DNA from: Jiella sonneratiae
GTDB lineage: Bacteria > Pseudomonadota > Alphaproteobacteria > Rhizobiales > Rhizobiaceae
DNA: 64,000 bases
Direction: 5' to 3'
Assembly: GCF_017353515.1 (NCBI RefSeq)
Contig: NZ_JAFMPY010000013.1
Span: 107,071-171,070, forward strand
Part shown: one piece after another, positions 1 through 7,824 of the stretch
How the letters are laid out: every line of letters begins with the position of its first letter
Numbering within the stretch: position 1 is the first letter of the stretch
Position numbers and translations under genes: made by a program
Notes under the pieces: generated by a model
What the model was told of the DNA's origin: nothing
What the model saw: only the letters and a program-made list of their open reading frames with translations
Database searches by the model: none

Positions 1-1
1 G

Positions 2-739
2 TGTGCAAGCGCGGGAAATCTTGGCCAAGCCCTTGCATATTGCGGAAAGAAGCGAGGCTTCGAGGTCACGGTCGCTGCGTCGGCAGCCGCCAACCCGTTG
101 AAGATTCAGCGGATGAAGGCGCTGGGTGCAACGGTTATCTTAGTGGAAGGGCAGATCGAGGAAGCTCTTGAAGCTGCTATTGCACATTCCAGAGAAACCG
201 GTGCGTTCCTGGTCGAAGACAGCAAGAACATTGATACTTGCGAAGGTGCAGGGACAATCGGCCTGGAACTTGCGAAATTACCATTCATATTCGATTCAAT
301 CTTGATTTCACTTGGCGCGGGCGCGATGGCAACGGGCATCGGCCTTGCGCTGAAATCCTACAGCCCCCGCACAAAAGTCTTATCCGTTCAACCTCAGAAT
401 GCACCCGCGTTAACGCGGTCATATTTTGCTGGTGAAGTGGTCGACTCCGGACCACCCAGGACAATTGCCGACGGTGTAGCCGGACGATATACGATCCCCG
501 AGGTCTTGGCAGATATGCTGGAAATCGTCGATGACGCCCTTCTGGTGGAGGAGAAGAGCATCGTTGAGGCCATGAGGCTTCTTTACAAATGCTGTGGCCT
601 GGTGGTTGAACCTGCCGCTGCTTTGGGTGTCGCCAGCATTCTTGAGAACCCGAACCGCTTTCGCGGGCAAACCGTTGCGACAGTTCTGTGCGGAAGCAAT
701 GTTGCACCGGAAGATTTTGCGAAATGGGCCGGGTTTTGA
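2..739 (+). CDS. PLP-dependent (fold type II) threonine/serine ammonia-lyase-like enzyme, 5' truncated by window edge
   Basis: The frame is open from base 2, so the N-terminus, including the PLP-binding lysine, lies outside the window. The first residues contain S-A-G-N-L-G-Q (bases 8-28), the substrate-carboxylate loop of threonine and serine dehydratases, and the glycine-rich phosphate loop G-A-G-A-M-A-T-G follows at about bases 316-340. The C-terminal part ends with the L-C-G-S-N segment of this fold. By family, these cytosolic enzymes deaminate threonine or serine to 2-oxo acids. A racemase, or a diaminopropionate or ectoine-type lyase, is possible because the specificity residues are missing. 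No ACT domain follows, so it resembles the catabolic or short type. The fold is certain; the substrate is not. Confidence 0.82.
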   Translation, partial: CASAGNLGQALAYCGKKRGFEVTVAASAAANPLKIQRMKALGATVILVEGQIEEALEAAIAHSRETGAFLVEDSKNIDTCEGAGTIGLELAKLPFIFDSILISLGAGAMATGIGLALKSYSPRTKVLSVQPQNAPALTRSYFAGEVVDSGPPRTIADGVAGRYTIPEVLADMLEIVDDALLVEEKSIVEAMRLLYKCCGLVVEPAAALGVASILENPNRFRGQTVATVLCGSNVAPEDFAKWAGF

Positions 740-885
740 GGATTTGAGCGGCGCTTGCTGGCGCGTGTGGAAGCCCACCAATTCTCAAACGGATTCATCA
801 ATTCCGTTTCAGCCTTCATTGATCACCAATGCCCGCATCAATGCTGGGCGATGACGCGCGATTGTCGGCTCCGTTCCCCGGCGCC

Positions 886-1911
886 TCACTCCCACACCAC
901 CCGGTTGCGGCCTGCCACCTTCGCCGCATAAAGCCGCTTGTCGGCTGCGCCGAGCAGGGCCTGCAGGTCGGTTCCGTCCTCGGGAAGCGTGGCGACGCCG
1001 ATGCTCGCGGTGAAGGACAGCGCCCTGCCGGCGTCCTCGAAGGACGAGGTCGCGATCAGCCGGCGGAGCTTCTCCGCCGCCTGCCGCGCGTCGTGCGGCG
1101 TGGCGTGCGACAGGAGAAGGCAGAACTCCTCGCCGCCATAGCGGACGACGTCGTCGTTCGGCCGGAGGTTCTCGACGAGCAGCGCGGACATCGCCTTCAG
1201 CGCGGTATCGCCGGCCTCATGGCCATGGGAATCGTTGATCTTCTTGAAGAAGTCGATGTCGAGGAGGAGCATCGCACAGGGCGTGCCGTGGCGCTCCCAC
1301 CGGGCCTTCTCTTCCGCAAAGCGCAGTCCGAGGAAGGCGCGATTGCCGAGCCCGGTCAGCGGGTCGCTCAGGGCCTGGCGCTTCAGGGCATTCTCGGCCC
1401 GCGAGCGCGAGGTCTCGTAGACGAAGGAAAAGCCGAAGATGCACAGCGCCACCCCCGCGACGTTGAGCAGCGCCCGCGGGTTGCCGTTGAGCGCGCTGTC
1501 TGAAAAGCGCCCGTAATAGATCAGGAAGGCGATCACCAGGAAGACGACGCTGACGCCGCCGCCGAGGGCGCGACCGAGCAGCATGTGCGACAGGATCGGG
1601 ATCAGGAGGACCCAGGCGAAGACCGACGGCGCCGATTGCGGCGTCGCGAGGATCAGCATCATCGTCAAGTCGAAGAGGACGAGATAGACGAAGGACCAGC
1701 GCACGAGATGCGGCGTCCTGCGGATCACCGGAACGAGAACCAGCGCGAAGCTTCCCATCGCGATCTCGCCGACCATCGCCTCGTAATTGGCGTGGAAGTA
1801 GTTGAGGACGGCAAAGGCCGCGCCGAACGCCGTCGTGAAGATCAGGAGCGCGACGAGGATGGAGCGCCGCAGGGCGTCGACATCGTCGAATATGCTTTCC
1901 GTCTTCGCCAA
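886..1911 (-). CDS. membrane-anchored GGDEF diguanylate cyclase
   Basis: This 341-residue protein makes the second messenger cyclic-di-GMP from two GTP. Residues 15-165 hold about five or six hydrophobic membrane segments without a recognisable sensor domain. The rest is a GGDEF domain starting with D-P-L-T-G-L-G-N-R (183-191) and carrying the active-site G-G-E-E-F at 259-263. An R-x-x-D motif at 250-253, five residues before it, matches the inhibitory I-site, so product feedback is likely. There is no EAL domain. Translation probably starts at TTG 1911, which has a GGAGGAAAG ribosome site about ten bases upstream. The gene stands alone and faces the partial PLP enzyme gene. Confidence 0.93.
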   Translation of the reverse strand: MAKTESIFDDVDALRRSILVALLIFTTAFGAAFAVLNYFHANYEAMVGEIAMGSFALVLVPVIRRTPHLVRWSFVYLVLFDLTMMLILATPQSAPSVFAWVLLIPILSHMLLGRALGGGVSVVFLVIAFLIYYGRFSDSALNGNPRALLNVAGVALCIFGFSFVYETSRSRAENALKRQALSDPLTGLGNRAFLGLRFAEEKARWERHGTPCAMLLLDIDFFKKINDSHGHEAGDTALKAMSALLVENLRPNDDVVRYGGEEFCLLLSHATPHDARQAAEKLRRLIATSSFEDAGRALSFTASIGVATLPEDGTDLQALLGAADKRLYAAKVAGRNRVVWE

Positions 1912-1952
1912 GATGCGACGCTTTCCTCCGGGCCCCTTCCGCGGCCGCGCGA

Positions 1953-2117
1953 ACTAGTGGATTGAATTTGACATTCGAGTGCCGATCGGGTGAGGCGCCG
2001 TATCAAATGTCAAATTCGAAAAATCCACCGGGATCATAATCTTGGCTCGTGGTCTTTCGATTCCGACATTTGCTGCGCGGTCTCGGCAAAGCGGTACAGA
2101 TGTCGGAATCGGACCAC
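1953..2117 (+). repeat. double-hairpin repeat, copy 1 (inverted copy at 62726-62891)
   Basis: This 165-base stretch recurs at 62726-62891 on the other strand with only scattered differences. It consists of two palindromes. In the first, GAATTTGACATT (1964-1975) pairs with AATGTCAAATTC (2006-2017). In the second, GATTCCGACAT (2059-2069) pairs with ATGTCGGAATC (2100-2110), extended by GTGGTC/GACCAC at its ends. Each unit is bounded by CTAGTGG-like or GTGG/CCAC sequence, as in small non-autonomous elements. The rest of the 1912-2347 gap shows no gene. A MITE related to an IS630-type transposon is an inference. Confidence 0.85.
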
Positions 2118-2347
2118 GAGCTTATCAAGAGGCTGAAAGGCCAGACAATTCAAGGGGCGGGCCGGCGACGGGCGGCCGGACCGTCACAAGCGGGACGAAC
2201 CGCTGCAGGATGACGACGAAAGGGTGAATTTCGGATTAATCAGCCAGACAGTCGATTCGCCGCCCGAACAGTTGCGCGGCCGAACCGGCAGCCTGCCGCA
2301 CCGATCGGTGCTACAAGCCGGCGACCTCAATCCGACCGGGCCCCGCC

Positions 2348-3127
2348 ATGACCGACTGGAACGCCGACCTCTATCTCCGCTTTGCGGGCGAACGCACCCG
2401 CCCCGCCGCCGAGCTTCTGGCGCGGGTGCCGCTGACCCGCCTCGGCCGCGCCGTCGATCTCGGCTGCGGGCCCGGCAATTCGACCGAGCTGATCGCCGCG
2501 CGCTATCCCGAGGCGGCGGTCGAGGGCGTCGACACCTCGCCGGACATGCTGGAAAAGGCCAAAGCGCGCCTGCCGGGCGTCAGCTTCACCCGCGGCGACG
2601 TCGCAGCGTTCAGGGCCGAGCCGCCCGCCGACCTCCTCTTCGCCAATGCCGTGCTGCAATGGCTGCCCGATCACGAAACGCTGTTTCCCCGGCTGATGCG
2701 GAGCCTTTCCGCCGGCGGCGTCCTCGCCGTCCAGATGCCGGACAATCTCGATCAGCCCTCGCACCGGCTGATGCGCGAGGTCGCCGCCGAGCCGCGCTTT
2801 GCGGCAAGGCTCGGCGAAGCGGGCGGCGCCCGCGCCCGCATCCTTGCGGTCGAGGCCTATTACGACCTCCTCCTCCCCCTCGCCGCCACGATCGACATCT
2901 GGCGAACGACCTACTGCCACGTCCTCGCCGACGCCCCGGCGATCGTCGAATGGGTCCGGGCGACGGGGCTGCGCCCCTTCCTCGATCCGCTGGACGAGGC
3001 GGACCGGGCCGCCTTCCTTGCCGCCTACACCGCCCGGATCGCCGCGGCCTATCCGCCGCGCGCCGACGGCCGGGTGATCCTGCCCTTCCCGCGGCTGTTC
3101 GTCGTCGCGACGCGCCGGGAGGGATGA
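2348..3127 (+). CDS. tam: trans-aconitate 2-methyltransferase
   Basis: This 259-residue cytosolic SAM-dependent methyltransferase is expected to methylate trans-aconitate, which forms spontaneously from cis-aconitate and inhibits aconitase. It opens with M-T-D-W-N, typical of Tam, followed by motif [11 protein letters not shown] at about residue 36 and the family's L-Q-W-L-P-D-H segment at about residue 105. The C-terminal region with W-R-T-T-Y continues the Tam pattern to the end, and the length fits the family. Its neighbour ccmC follows 69 bases downstream on the same strand, with a promoter-like stretch between, so the two need not be co-transcribed. Confidence 0.9.
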   Translation: MTDWNADLYLRFAGERTRPAAELLARVPLTRLGRAVDLGCGPGNSTELIAARYPEAAVEGVDTSPDMLEKAKARLPGVSFTRGDVAAFRAEPPADLLFANAVLQWLPDHETLFPRLMRSLSAGGVLAVQMPDNLDQPSHRLMREVAAEPRFAARLGEAGGARARILAVEAYYDLLLPLAATIDIWRTTYCHVLADAPAIVEWVRATGLRPFLDPLDEADRAAFLAAYTARIAAAYPPRADGRVILPFPRLFVVATRREG

Positions 3128-3196
3128 TCACGATGTGATGGCGGGCCGCGAGAAGTCGTTTGCGGCTTCGTTCGAGAGGCTCTAAATTCGGTTCCC

Positions 3197-3958
3197 ATGA
3201 CCGACGTTTCCGCCAGCGCCAAGCCCTCGCGCGTCAGCCTCCTCGCCAATCCGACGCGGTTCCTCGACCTGTCGGGCAAGGTGCAGCCGTGGCTCTACGC
3301 CGTCGCCCTCGCCGCGATCGCCGTCGGCCTGTCGCTCGGCCTGACGGCGCCGGCCGACTACCAGCAGGGCTCGACGGTGGAGATCATGTTCATCCACGTG
3401 CCCTTCGCCTGGCTCTGCATGATGATCTGGACGGTGATGAGCGTCTCGGCGCTCGGCACCCTCGTCTGGCGCCATCCGCTCGCCGACGTGTCGATCAAGG
3501 CGGCGGCGCCGATCGGCGCGGTGTTCACGGCGCTGGCGCTGATCACCGGCTCGATCTGGGGCCGGCCGATGTGGGGGACGTGGTGGGTCTGGGACGCGCG
3601 GCTGACCTCGGTCTTCGTCCTGTTCCTGATGTATCTCGGCCTGATCGCGCTGACCCGCGCGCTGGAAGAGCCGGGCAAGGCGGCAAGACCCGCGGCGATC
3701 CTCGTCCTCGTCGGCTTCGTCAACATTCCGATCATCAAGTTCTCGGTCGACTGGTGGAACACGCTGCACCAGCCGGCGAGCGTCATGCGCATGGACGGGC
3801 CGGCGATGCCCGCCGTCTACCTGACCCCGCTCCTCGTCTCGGCGATCGGCTTCACCGTGCTGTTCTTCGCCCTGCATCTGACGGCGATGCGCACCGAGAT
3901 CCTGCGCCGCCGGGTCGCGGCGCTGTCGCGGCTCGCCGCCCGCCGCGCCGACGCCTGA
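3197..3958 (+). CDS. ccmC: cytochrome c maturation haem-handling protein CcmC
   Basis: This 253-residue inner-membrane protein has six predicted membrane segments. It carries the family signature: a tryptophan-rich periplasmic loop at residues 121-133 (W-G-x-P-M-W-G-T-W-W-V-W-D) and the two haem-ligand histidines, H67 in F-I-H-V-P and H191 in L-H-Q-P-A-S. CcmC loads haem onto the chaperone CcmE in the System I pathway of c-type cytochrome assembly. ccmD and ccmG follow at once. ccmA and ccmB, which often precede ccmC in alphaproteobacteria, are absent; tam sits in their place. Confidence 0.95.
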   Translation: MTDVSASAKPSRVSLLANPTRFLDLSGKVQPWLYAVALAAIAVGLSLGLTAPADYQQGSTVEIMFIHVPFAWLCMMIWTVMSVSALGTLVWRHPLADVSIKAAAPIGAVFTALALITGSIWGRPMWGTWWVWDARLTSVFVLFLMYLGLIALTRALEEPGKAARPAAILVLVGFVNIPIIKFSVDWWNTLHQPASVMRMDGPAMPAVYLTPLLVSAIGFTVLFFALHLTAMRTEILRRRVAALSRLAARRADA

Positions 3959-3989
3959 GCCGGCCGGCGGCAGCCATCGGGAGGACGAC

Positions 3990-4175
3990 TTGCAAGCCGA
4001 ATATTCCGCCTTCATCGCCAGCGCCTACGGCATCTCGGCGCTCGCCATCTGCGGCCTCCTCGCCTGGATCTTCCTCGATGCGCGGGCCCAGCGCCGCGCC
4101 CTCGCGGCGCTCGACGCCAAGGGCGTGCGCCGGCGCTCGGCGGCGGGCGAGACGGCAGGCGGGTCCGGCCGATGA
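3990..4175 (+). CDS. ccmD: cytochrome c maturation small membrane protein CcmD
   Basis: This 61-residue protein has a single membrane helix (about residues 9-29) followed by an arginine-rich cytoplasmic tail, the usual CcmD form. It starts at TTG after a GGAGGAC ribosome site. CcmD helps release holo-CcmE from the CcmABC complex. Its stop codon overlaps the ATG of ccmG by four bases (ATGA), so the two are translationally coupled. Sequence conservation in CcmD is weak; the call rests on size, topology and position. Confidence 0.88.
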   Translation: MQAEYSAFIASAYGISALAICGLLAWIFLDARAQRRALAALDAKGVRRRSAAGETAGGSGR

Positions 4176-4861
4176 GCGTTCGCAACGACGAGACGCTGCT
4201 CGAGACGGCGCCGGCCGACGGTGCGCGGCCCGCGCCGCATGCCGACGCGAAGACCGCCGCGCGCCGCGGCGGCCCGCGTCTCGTCGTGCTGCTGCCGCTC
4301 CTGATCTTTCTCGGCCTTGCCGGCGTCTTCCTCTACCAGCTTCTCGCCGGCAACGACCCCAAGGAGATCCCCTCGGTGCTCGTCGGCAAGACCGCGCCGA
4401 TGACGGTGCTGCCGGCGCTTGCCGGGGCGACGCTCGCCGACGGCACGCCGACGCCCGGCCTCGATCTTTCCGGCCCCGGCGACGGCCGGCCGGTGCTGGT
4501 CAACGTTTTCGCCTCCTGGTGCGCGCCCTGCCGCGAGGAGCATCCGCTCTTGATGCAGCTTGCCAGGGACAAGCGCTTCCGCCTCGTTGCGATCAACTAC
4601 AAGGACAAGCCCGAAAACGCCCTCGCCTTCCTGAAGAGCCTCGGCGACCCCTATGCGGCGATCGGCGTCGACGAAAAGGGCGCGGCGACCATCGACTGGG
4701 GCGTCTACGGCGTGCCGGAAACCTTCCTCGTCGCCCCCGACGGCGAGATCCTCTACAAGCAGACCGGCCCGTTCACGCCGGATTCCATCGAGACCGGCCT
4801 GATGCCGGCGGTCGAGAAGGCGCTGAAGCGCGAACCGAAGGCGCGGGCGGCGACGAGCTGA
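4172..4861 (+). CDS. ccmG: thiol:disulfide interchange protein CcmG/DsbE
   Basis: This 229-residue periplasmic thioredoxin-like protein is anchored by one N-terminal helix (about residues 36-58). The redox motif W-C-A-P-C is at 116-120, and G-V-Y-G-V-P-E-T-F supplies the conserved cis-proline. CcmG reduces apocytochrome c cysteines before haem ligation. The cytoplasmic leader of about 34 residues before the helix is longer than in the E. coli protein. It is the last ccm gene here, and a toxin-antitoxin pair follows after 78 bases. Confidence 0.94.
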   Translation: MSVRNDETLLETAPADGARPAPHADAKTAARRGGPRLVVLLPLLIFLGLAGVFLYQLLAGNDPKEIPSVLVGKTAPMTVLPALAGATLADGTPTPGLDLSGPGDGRPVLVNVFASWCAPCREEHPLLMQLARDKRFRLVAINYKDKPENALAFLKSLGDPYAAIGVDEKGAATIDWGVYGVPETFLVAPDGEILYKQTGPFTPDSIETGLMPAVEKALKREPKARAATS

Positions 4862-4939
4862 CGGCGCGATCGTTGTTGCGCGTCGGGCGGGCGGCGCCTA
4901 GCTTTTGTCGACGCTGCCACGTGACAGGAGAAGAGGGCG

Positions 4940-5209
4940 ATGAGTTCGGTCAAGACGCTCGATCTCGGAGAGCATTTCCGGAGCTTCGTCGACGGCCAGG
5001 TCGAGGCCGGCAACTTCGCCAGCGCCGACGCCGTCGTCCGGGCCGGCCTGTCGCTGCTCGAGCGCCAGAGCGCCGACGAGGAAGCGAGGATCCGCGCCGC
5101 GATCGAAGCGGGCGAGGCGAGCGGGGATTACCGGGAGCTCGACTGGGACGCCCTCTACGAGCGCATCGAGGCGGAGGAAGCTGCCGCGGTCTCGCCCCGA
5201 GCGCGGTAG
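4940..5209 (+). CDS. type II antitoxin of the ParD family
   Basis: This 89-residue protein has an N-terminal ribbon-helix-helix region (about residues 1-45) containing G-N-F-A-S-A-D-A-V-V-R-A-G-L, the typical ParD/CC2985 pattern of strand and two helices. An acidic C-terminal tail follows, which would wrap around the toxin. ParD antitoxins neutralise ParE and repress their own operon. A ribosome site (AGGAGAAGAG) precedes the ATG. The parE-like gene begins seven bases after the stop. Confidence 0.92.
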   Translation: MSSVKTLDLGEHFRSFVDGQVEAGNFASADAVVRAGLSLLERQSADEEARIRAAIEAGEASGDYRELDWDALYERIEAEEAAAVSPRAR

Positions 5210-5216
5210 CCGAGCC

Positions 5217-5513
5217 TTGGCTCCTGCGCCGCTCTATTCCCGGCAGGCCGAAGCCGACATCGCCCACGTCTTCCGCCAGAGCCTCCGCCTTTTTGGCGCG
5301 GCACAGGCGCGGCGCTATTCAGACGGCATCAGGAAAACATGCGATGATCTGGCGGCAGGCTTTCTCCGAGGGCAGCCGATCGACCAGATCCGGCCGGGGT
5401 ACAAGCGCAAGCTCGTCAGATCCCATTACGTGATTTTCCGGTTCGATGCGGCGGGAAGGCTTCTCGTCGTCCGCATCCTCCATTCCCGGATGAAGCTTTC
5501 CGACCATCTATAG
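5217..5513 (+). CDS. type II toxin of the RelE/ParE superfamily
   Basis: This 98-residue protein has the ParE pattern: A-E-A-D-I-A near the N-terminus, a central helix pair with the segment R-Y-S-D-G-I, and the C-terminal strands Y-V-I-F-R-F and L-V-V-R-I-L-H-S-R-M. ParE toxins usually inhibit DNA gyrase; ribosome-dependent RelE activity cannot be excluded. The start is TTG, seven bases after the antitoxin stop. It is intact, with no frameshift. The Nudix gene starts four bases after its stop codon, so the two may be co-transcribed. Confidence 0.9.
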   Translation: MAPAPLYSRQAEADIAHVFRQSLRLFGAAQARRYSDGIRKTCDDLAAGFLRGQPIDQIRPGYKRKLVRSHYVIFRFDAAGRLLVVRILHSRMKLSDHL

Positions 5514-5516
5514 GCC

Positions 5517-6083
5517 ATGGCCGAACCGTCCTTTTCCCTCCGCACGCCGGACGACGACGACATCCCGCGCCGGATCTGCGACAGGTGCGGCTTCGTCGCC
5601 TATGAAAATCCGAAGATCGTCGTCGGCTCGGTGGTGCGGCACGAGAGGCGGATCCTGCTCTGCCGCCGGGCGATCGAGCCGCGCCGGGGCTTCTGGACGA
5701 TCCCCGCCGGCTATCTCGAACTGGGCGAGACGCCGGAGGAAGGCGCGCGGCGCGAGGCGCGGGAGGAGGCGGAGGCCGACCTTGTGATCGAGCGGCTGCT
5801 CGCCGTCTATGCGGTGCCACGGATCAGCCAGGTGCAGCTGATCTACCGGGCGACGCTGGGGCGGCCGCATTTTGCCGCCGGGCCGGAAAGCCTCGACGTG
5901 AAGCTGTTCACGCGCGATAAGATCCCCTTCGACGAGATCGCCTTTCCATCCGTCCACTGGGCGCTCGCCCATGACGAGGCGGCGGCGGCCGGGGCGCCGC
6001 CGGTACCCTTCGGCAATCCGGCCGGGCAGTCGGGCGACGTCATGCCGGCGCAAGGGCGCAGGCCTGCCGGCGGCGGCGGCTGA
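5517..6083 (+). CDS. Nudix hydrolase with N-terminal zinc-ribbon remnant
   Basis: This 188-residue protein hydrolyses an unknown nucleoside-diphosphate-linked substrate. The Nudix box starts at G65 (G-Y-L-E-L-G-E-T) and continues with R79-E80 and E83-E84, so the metal-binding glutamates are present; the box's final glycine is replaced. Two cysteines (C21, C24) in C-D-R-C-G resemble half of a zinc ribbon, as in NudC-like or ADP-ribose pyrophosphatase-like relatives. The last 40 residues are low-complexity and glycine-rich. The gene begins four bases after the ParE-like stop. Confidence 0.88.
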   Translation: MAEPSFSLRTPDDDDIPRRICDRCGFVAYENPKIVVGSVVRHERRILLCRRAIEPRRGFWTIPAGYLELGETPEEGARREAREEAEADLVIERLLAVYAVPRISQVQLIYRATLGRPHFAAGPESLDVKLFTRDKIPFDEIAFPSVHWALAHDEAAAAGAPPVPFGNPAGQSGDVMPAQGRRPAGGGG

Positions 6084-6098
6084 GGGCCGCGTTCACAG

Positions 6099-6141
6099 CA
6101 TGATCGCGAAAACCGGGAACCGGCTTTCTGAAAGAATCATG
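6099..6141. repeat. rhizobial-type palindromic intergenic repeat
   Basis: The stretch starts CATGATCGCGAAAACCGG and ends with CTTTCTGAAAGAATCATG, an imperfect palindrome of a kind common between genes in rhizobial genomes. A related half (CGGTTTTCTGAAGAGATCATGCG in part) is seen near 62913-62935. The rest of the 6084-6317 gap, up to the left attachment site, shows no gene. Confidence 0.55.
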
Positions 6142-6317
6142 CGCAGACAAGCAGAGACAGAGAGAGAGCGCGGGAGTTGGAGTTCGAGTTCCCCCCTCTT
6201 TCGTGGACATTTATCGGGTCACAAGATTGTCGCCGTCGAAGGCAGGCCTTTTGGAGTTGACGGCAAAAAATAGAGCGACCAAAAATCTAGCCTCAGACTA
6301 TTGATTTTATTGAAACT

Positions 6318-6335
6318 ATGGCGGTGAGAGAGGGA
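6318..6335 (+). repeat. left attachment site of the integrated element
   Basis: This is the displaced 18-base copy of the tRNA-Ser 3' end (ATGGCGGTGAGAGAGGGA). The identity with 20484-20501 stops exactly after it (C here, T in the tRNA gene). No other tRNA sequence surrounds it. Confidence 0.9.
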
Positions 6336-6420
6336 CTGTCTGCCGTTTTGCAATATCGCCTTGTTTCCGTTATATCACAGTCGCTTCAGAGATGAATTTT
6401 GGTCGGAGCGATTGGTCGGA

Positions 6421-7794
6421 ATGGCGGTTTCAAGCAGCGAACGGTACCTCAAACGACGCGGCAACAGATACCAGTTCCGCCGTGAAATACCCGCCGCGCT
6501 TCGGCATCATTTCGACGGGAAGACGGCGATCATCCGACCCCTGGAGACGTCCGACACCAAGATCGCGAAGCGGCGCCGCGACGAGATCGCAAGGGAGACC
6601 GACCGGCTCTTCGACGAAGCCCGCAGCGGGAAATTCTCGAAGCCTGTCGCGCGAATCGAAGAGATTGCCGATCAATGGCGGGCGGAAATCGAAGCGCATG
6701 ATGCGGACCCTCTCGCATGGTCCGCAAAGGCAGGGCGAAGGGTCGAACGCGAAGAGGACGCACTCAGTCCTCACGAGGTTCTGGATGACGAGGTCGAGGG
6801 CATTGCGCGATTGCACGGCGAGGATGCGAAGGCCCGCTTCTTGGATCGTCTGCACAACCGCACCACCGTAGAGGAGCACGTGGAGACCCATCTCGGCGAA
6901 CTCGACTTGAAGCCCAAGACCCTCCAAGGCCGCCGCGCAGACATCGGCTTGTTCGCCGCGTGGGCCTCCAAGCGCCGTCTGACGGTCCGCAAGGTCGGGC
7001 GGCGAGAGGCTGCGGATTTCTTCGCGGAAGTCCTCCTCCCGATGAACCGGAAAACCGCCGAGACGAAGTTCTCGAACATCAGGGTCTATTGGCGATGGCT
7101 GATCGAGCGCGGCTTCTATCTCGAAGACAGCCCTTGGGATCGTCTCCGGTTTCCAAATCAGAAGAAGGCCCGCGCGGGGCAAGCCAAGGAAGCGGAACGG
7201 CCATTCAGCGACGACGAAATGCGGCGGCTGTTCGCAGGAATCTCCGAAGCCGGCGGCAAGGATCGGGAGCGTCTCAACGATGCCATGCGGGTTGGCGCTC
7301 TGTCTGGGATGCGGATCGAAGAAATTTGCCGACTCACTGTGAGCGACTGCCAAGACGGGCTCTTCAGAATTCGCGAGGGCAAGACCGACGCTGCCGCCCG
7401 CACCCTCCCCATTCACTCAGGTCTTGCTTCGCTCGTCGCGAGGCGCTGCAAGGGCAAGGCGGCCGATGAGCGTCTATTCTCTGACGTCCGGGGGAAGGGC
7501 GCGTCCCTCTCCGATCCTCTCAGCAAACAGTTCGGCCGATTCATTCGGGCAATTGGCGTTGCCGATCTGCGGGAGGGACATCGCCGGTCCAAGGTCAACT
7601 TCCATTCGTTCCGAAGGCGCTTCGTCGAGGATGCCATCCGGGCCGGAGTGCCTCATCACGTCGTCTCTTGGGTCGTGGGGCACGCCGAGGGCCGCGATGG
7701 GATCACACTCGGCGTCTATAACCGGGGAGGGCCATCGGAGGCGCAAATGCGGTCTTGTGTCGAGGCCGTGCGGTTGCCGGAGGGGGTCGCTTAG
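6421..7794 (+). CDS. int: tyrosine recombinase / phage-type integrase
   Basis: This is a 457-residue protein with a core-binding domain (about residues 145-245) and a catalytic domain (about 260-445). The catalytic set is visible: R298 in G-M-R-I-E-E, K321, H395 and R398 in F-H-S-F-R, H421 in V-V-G-H-A-E and the nucleophile Y433. It should insert and excise the element at the tRNA-Ser site. I chose ATG 6421 because the sequence from there (M-A-V-S-S-S-E-R-Y-L) looks like an integrase N-terminus; a TTG at 6361 would add 20 residues. The neighbouring attachment site lies 85 bases upstream. Confidence 0.93.
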   Translation: MAVSSSERYLKRRGNRYQFRREIPAALRHHFDGKTAIIRPLETSDTKIAKRRRDEIARETDRLFDEARSGKFSKPVARIEEIADQWRAEIEAHDADPLAWSAKAGRRVEREEDALSPHEVLDDEVEGIARLHGEDAKARFLDRLHNRTTVEEHVETHLGELDLKPKTLQGRRADIGLFAAWASKRRLTVRKVGRREAADFFAEVLLPMNRKTAETKFSNIRVYWRWLIERGFYLEDSPWDRLRFPNQKKARAGQAKEAERPFSDDEMRRLFAGISEAGGKDRERLNDAMRVGALSGMRIEEICRLTVSDCQDGLFRIREGKTDAAARTLPIHSGLASLVARRCKGKAADERLFSDVRGKGASLSDPLSKQFGRFIRAIGVADLREGHRRSKVNFHSFRRRFVEDAIRAGVPHHVVSWVVGHAEGRDGITLGVYNRGGPSEAQMRSCVEAVRLPEGVA

Positions 7795-7824
7795 GGCCCA
7801 CTCCTCGCGCTCGTCAGCGGCCCA

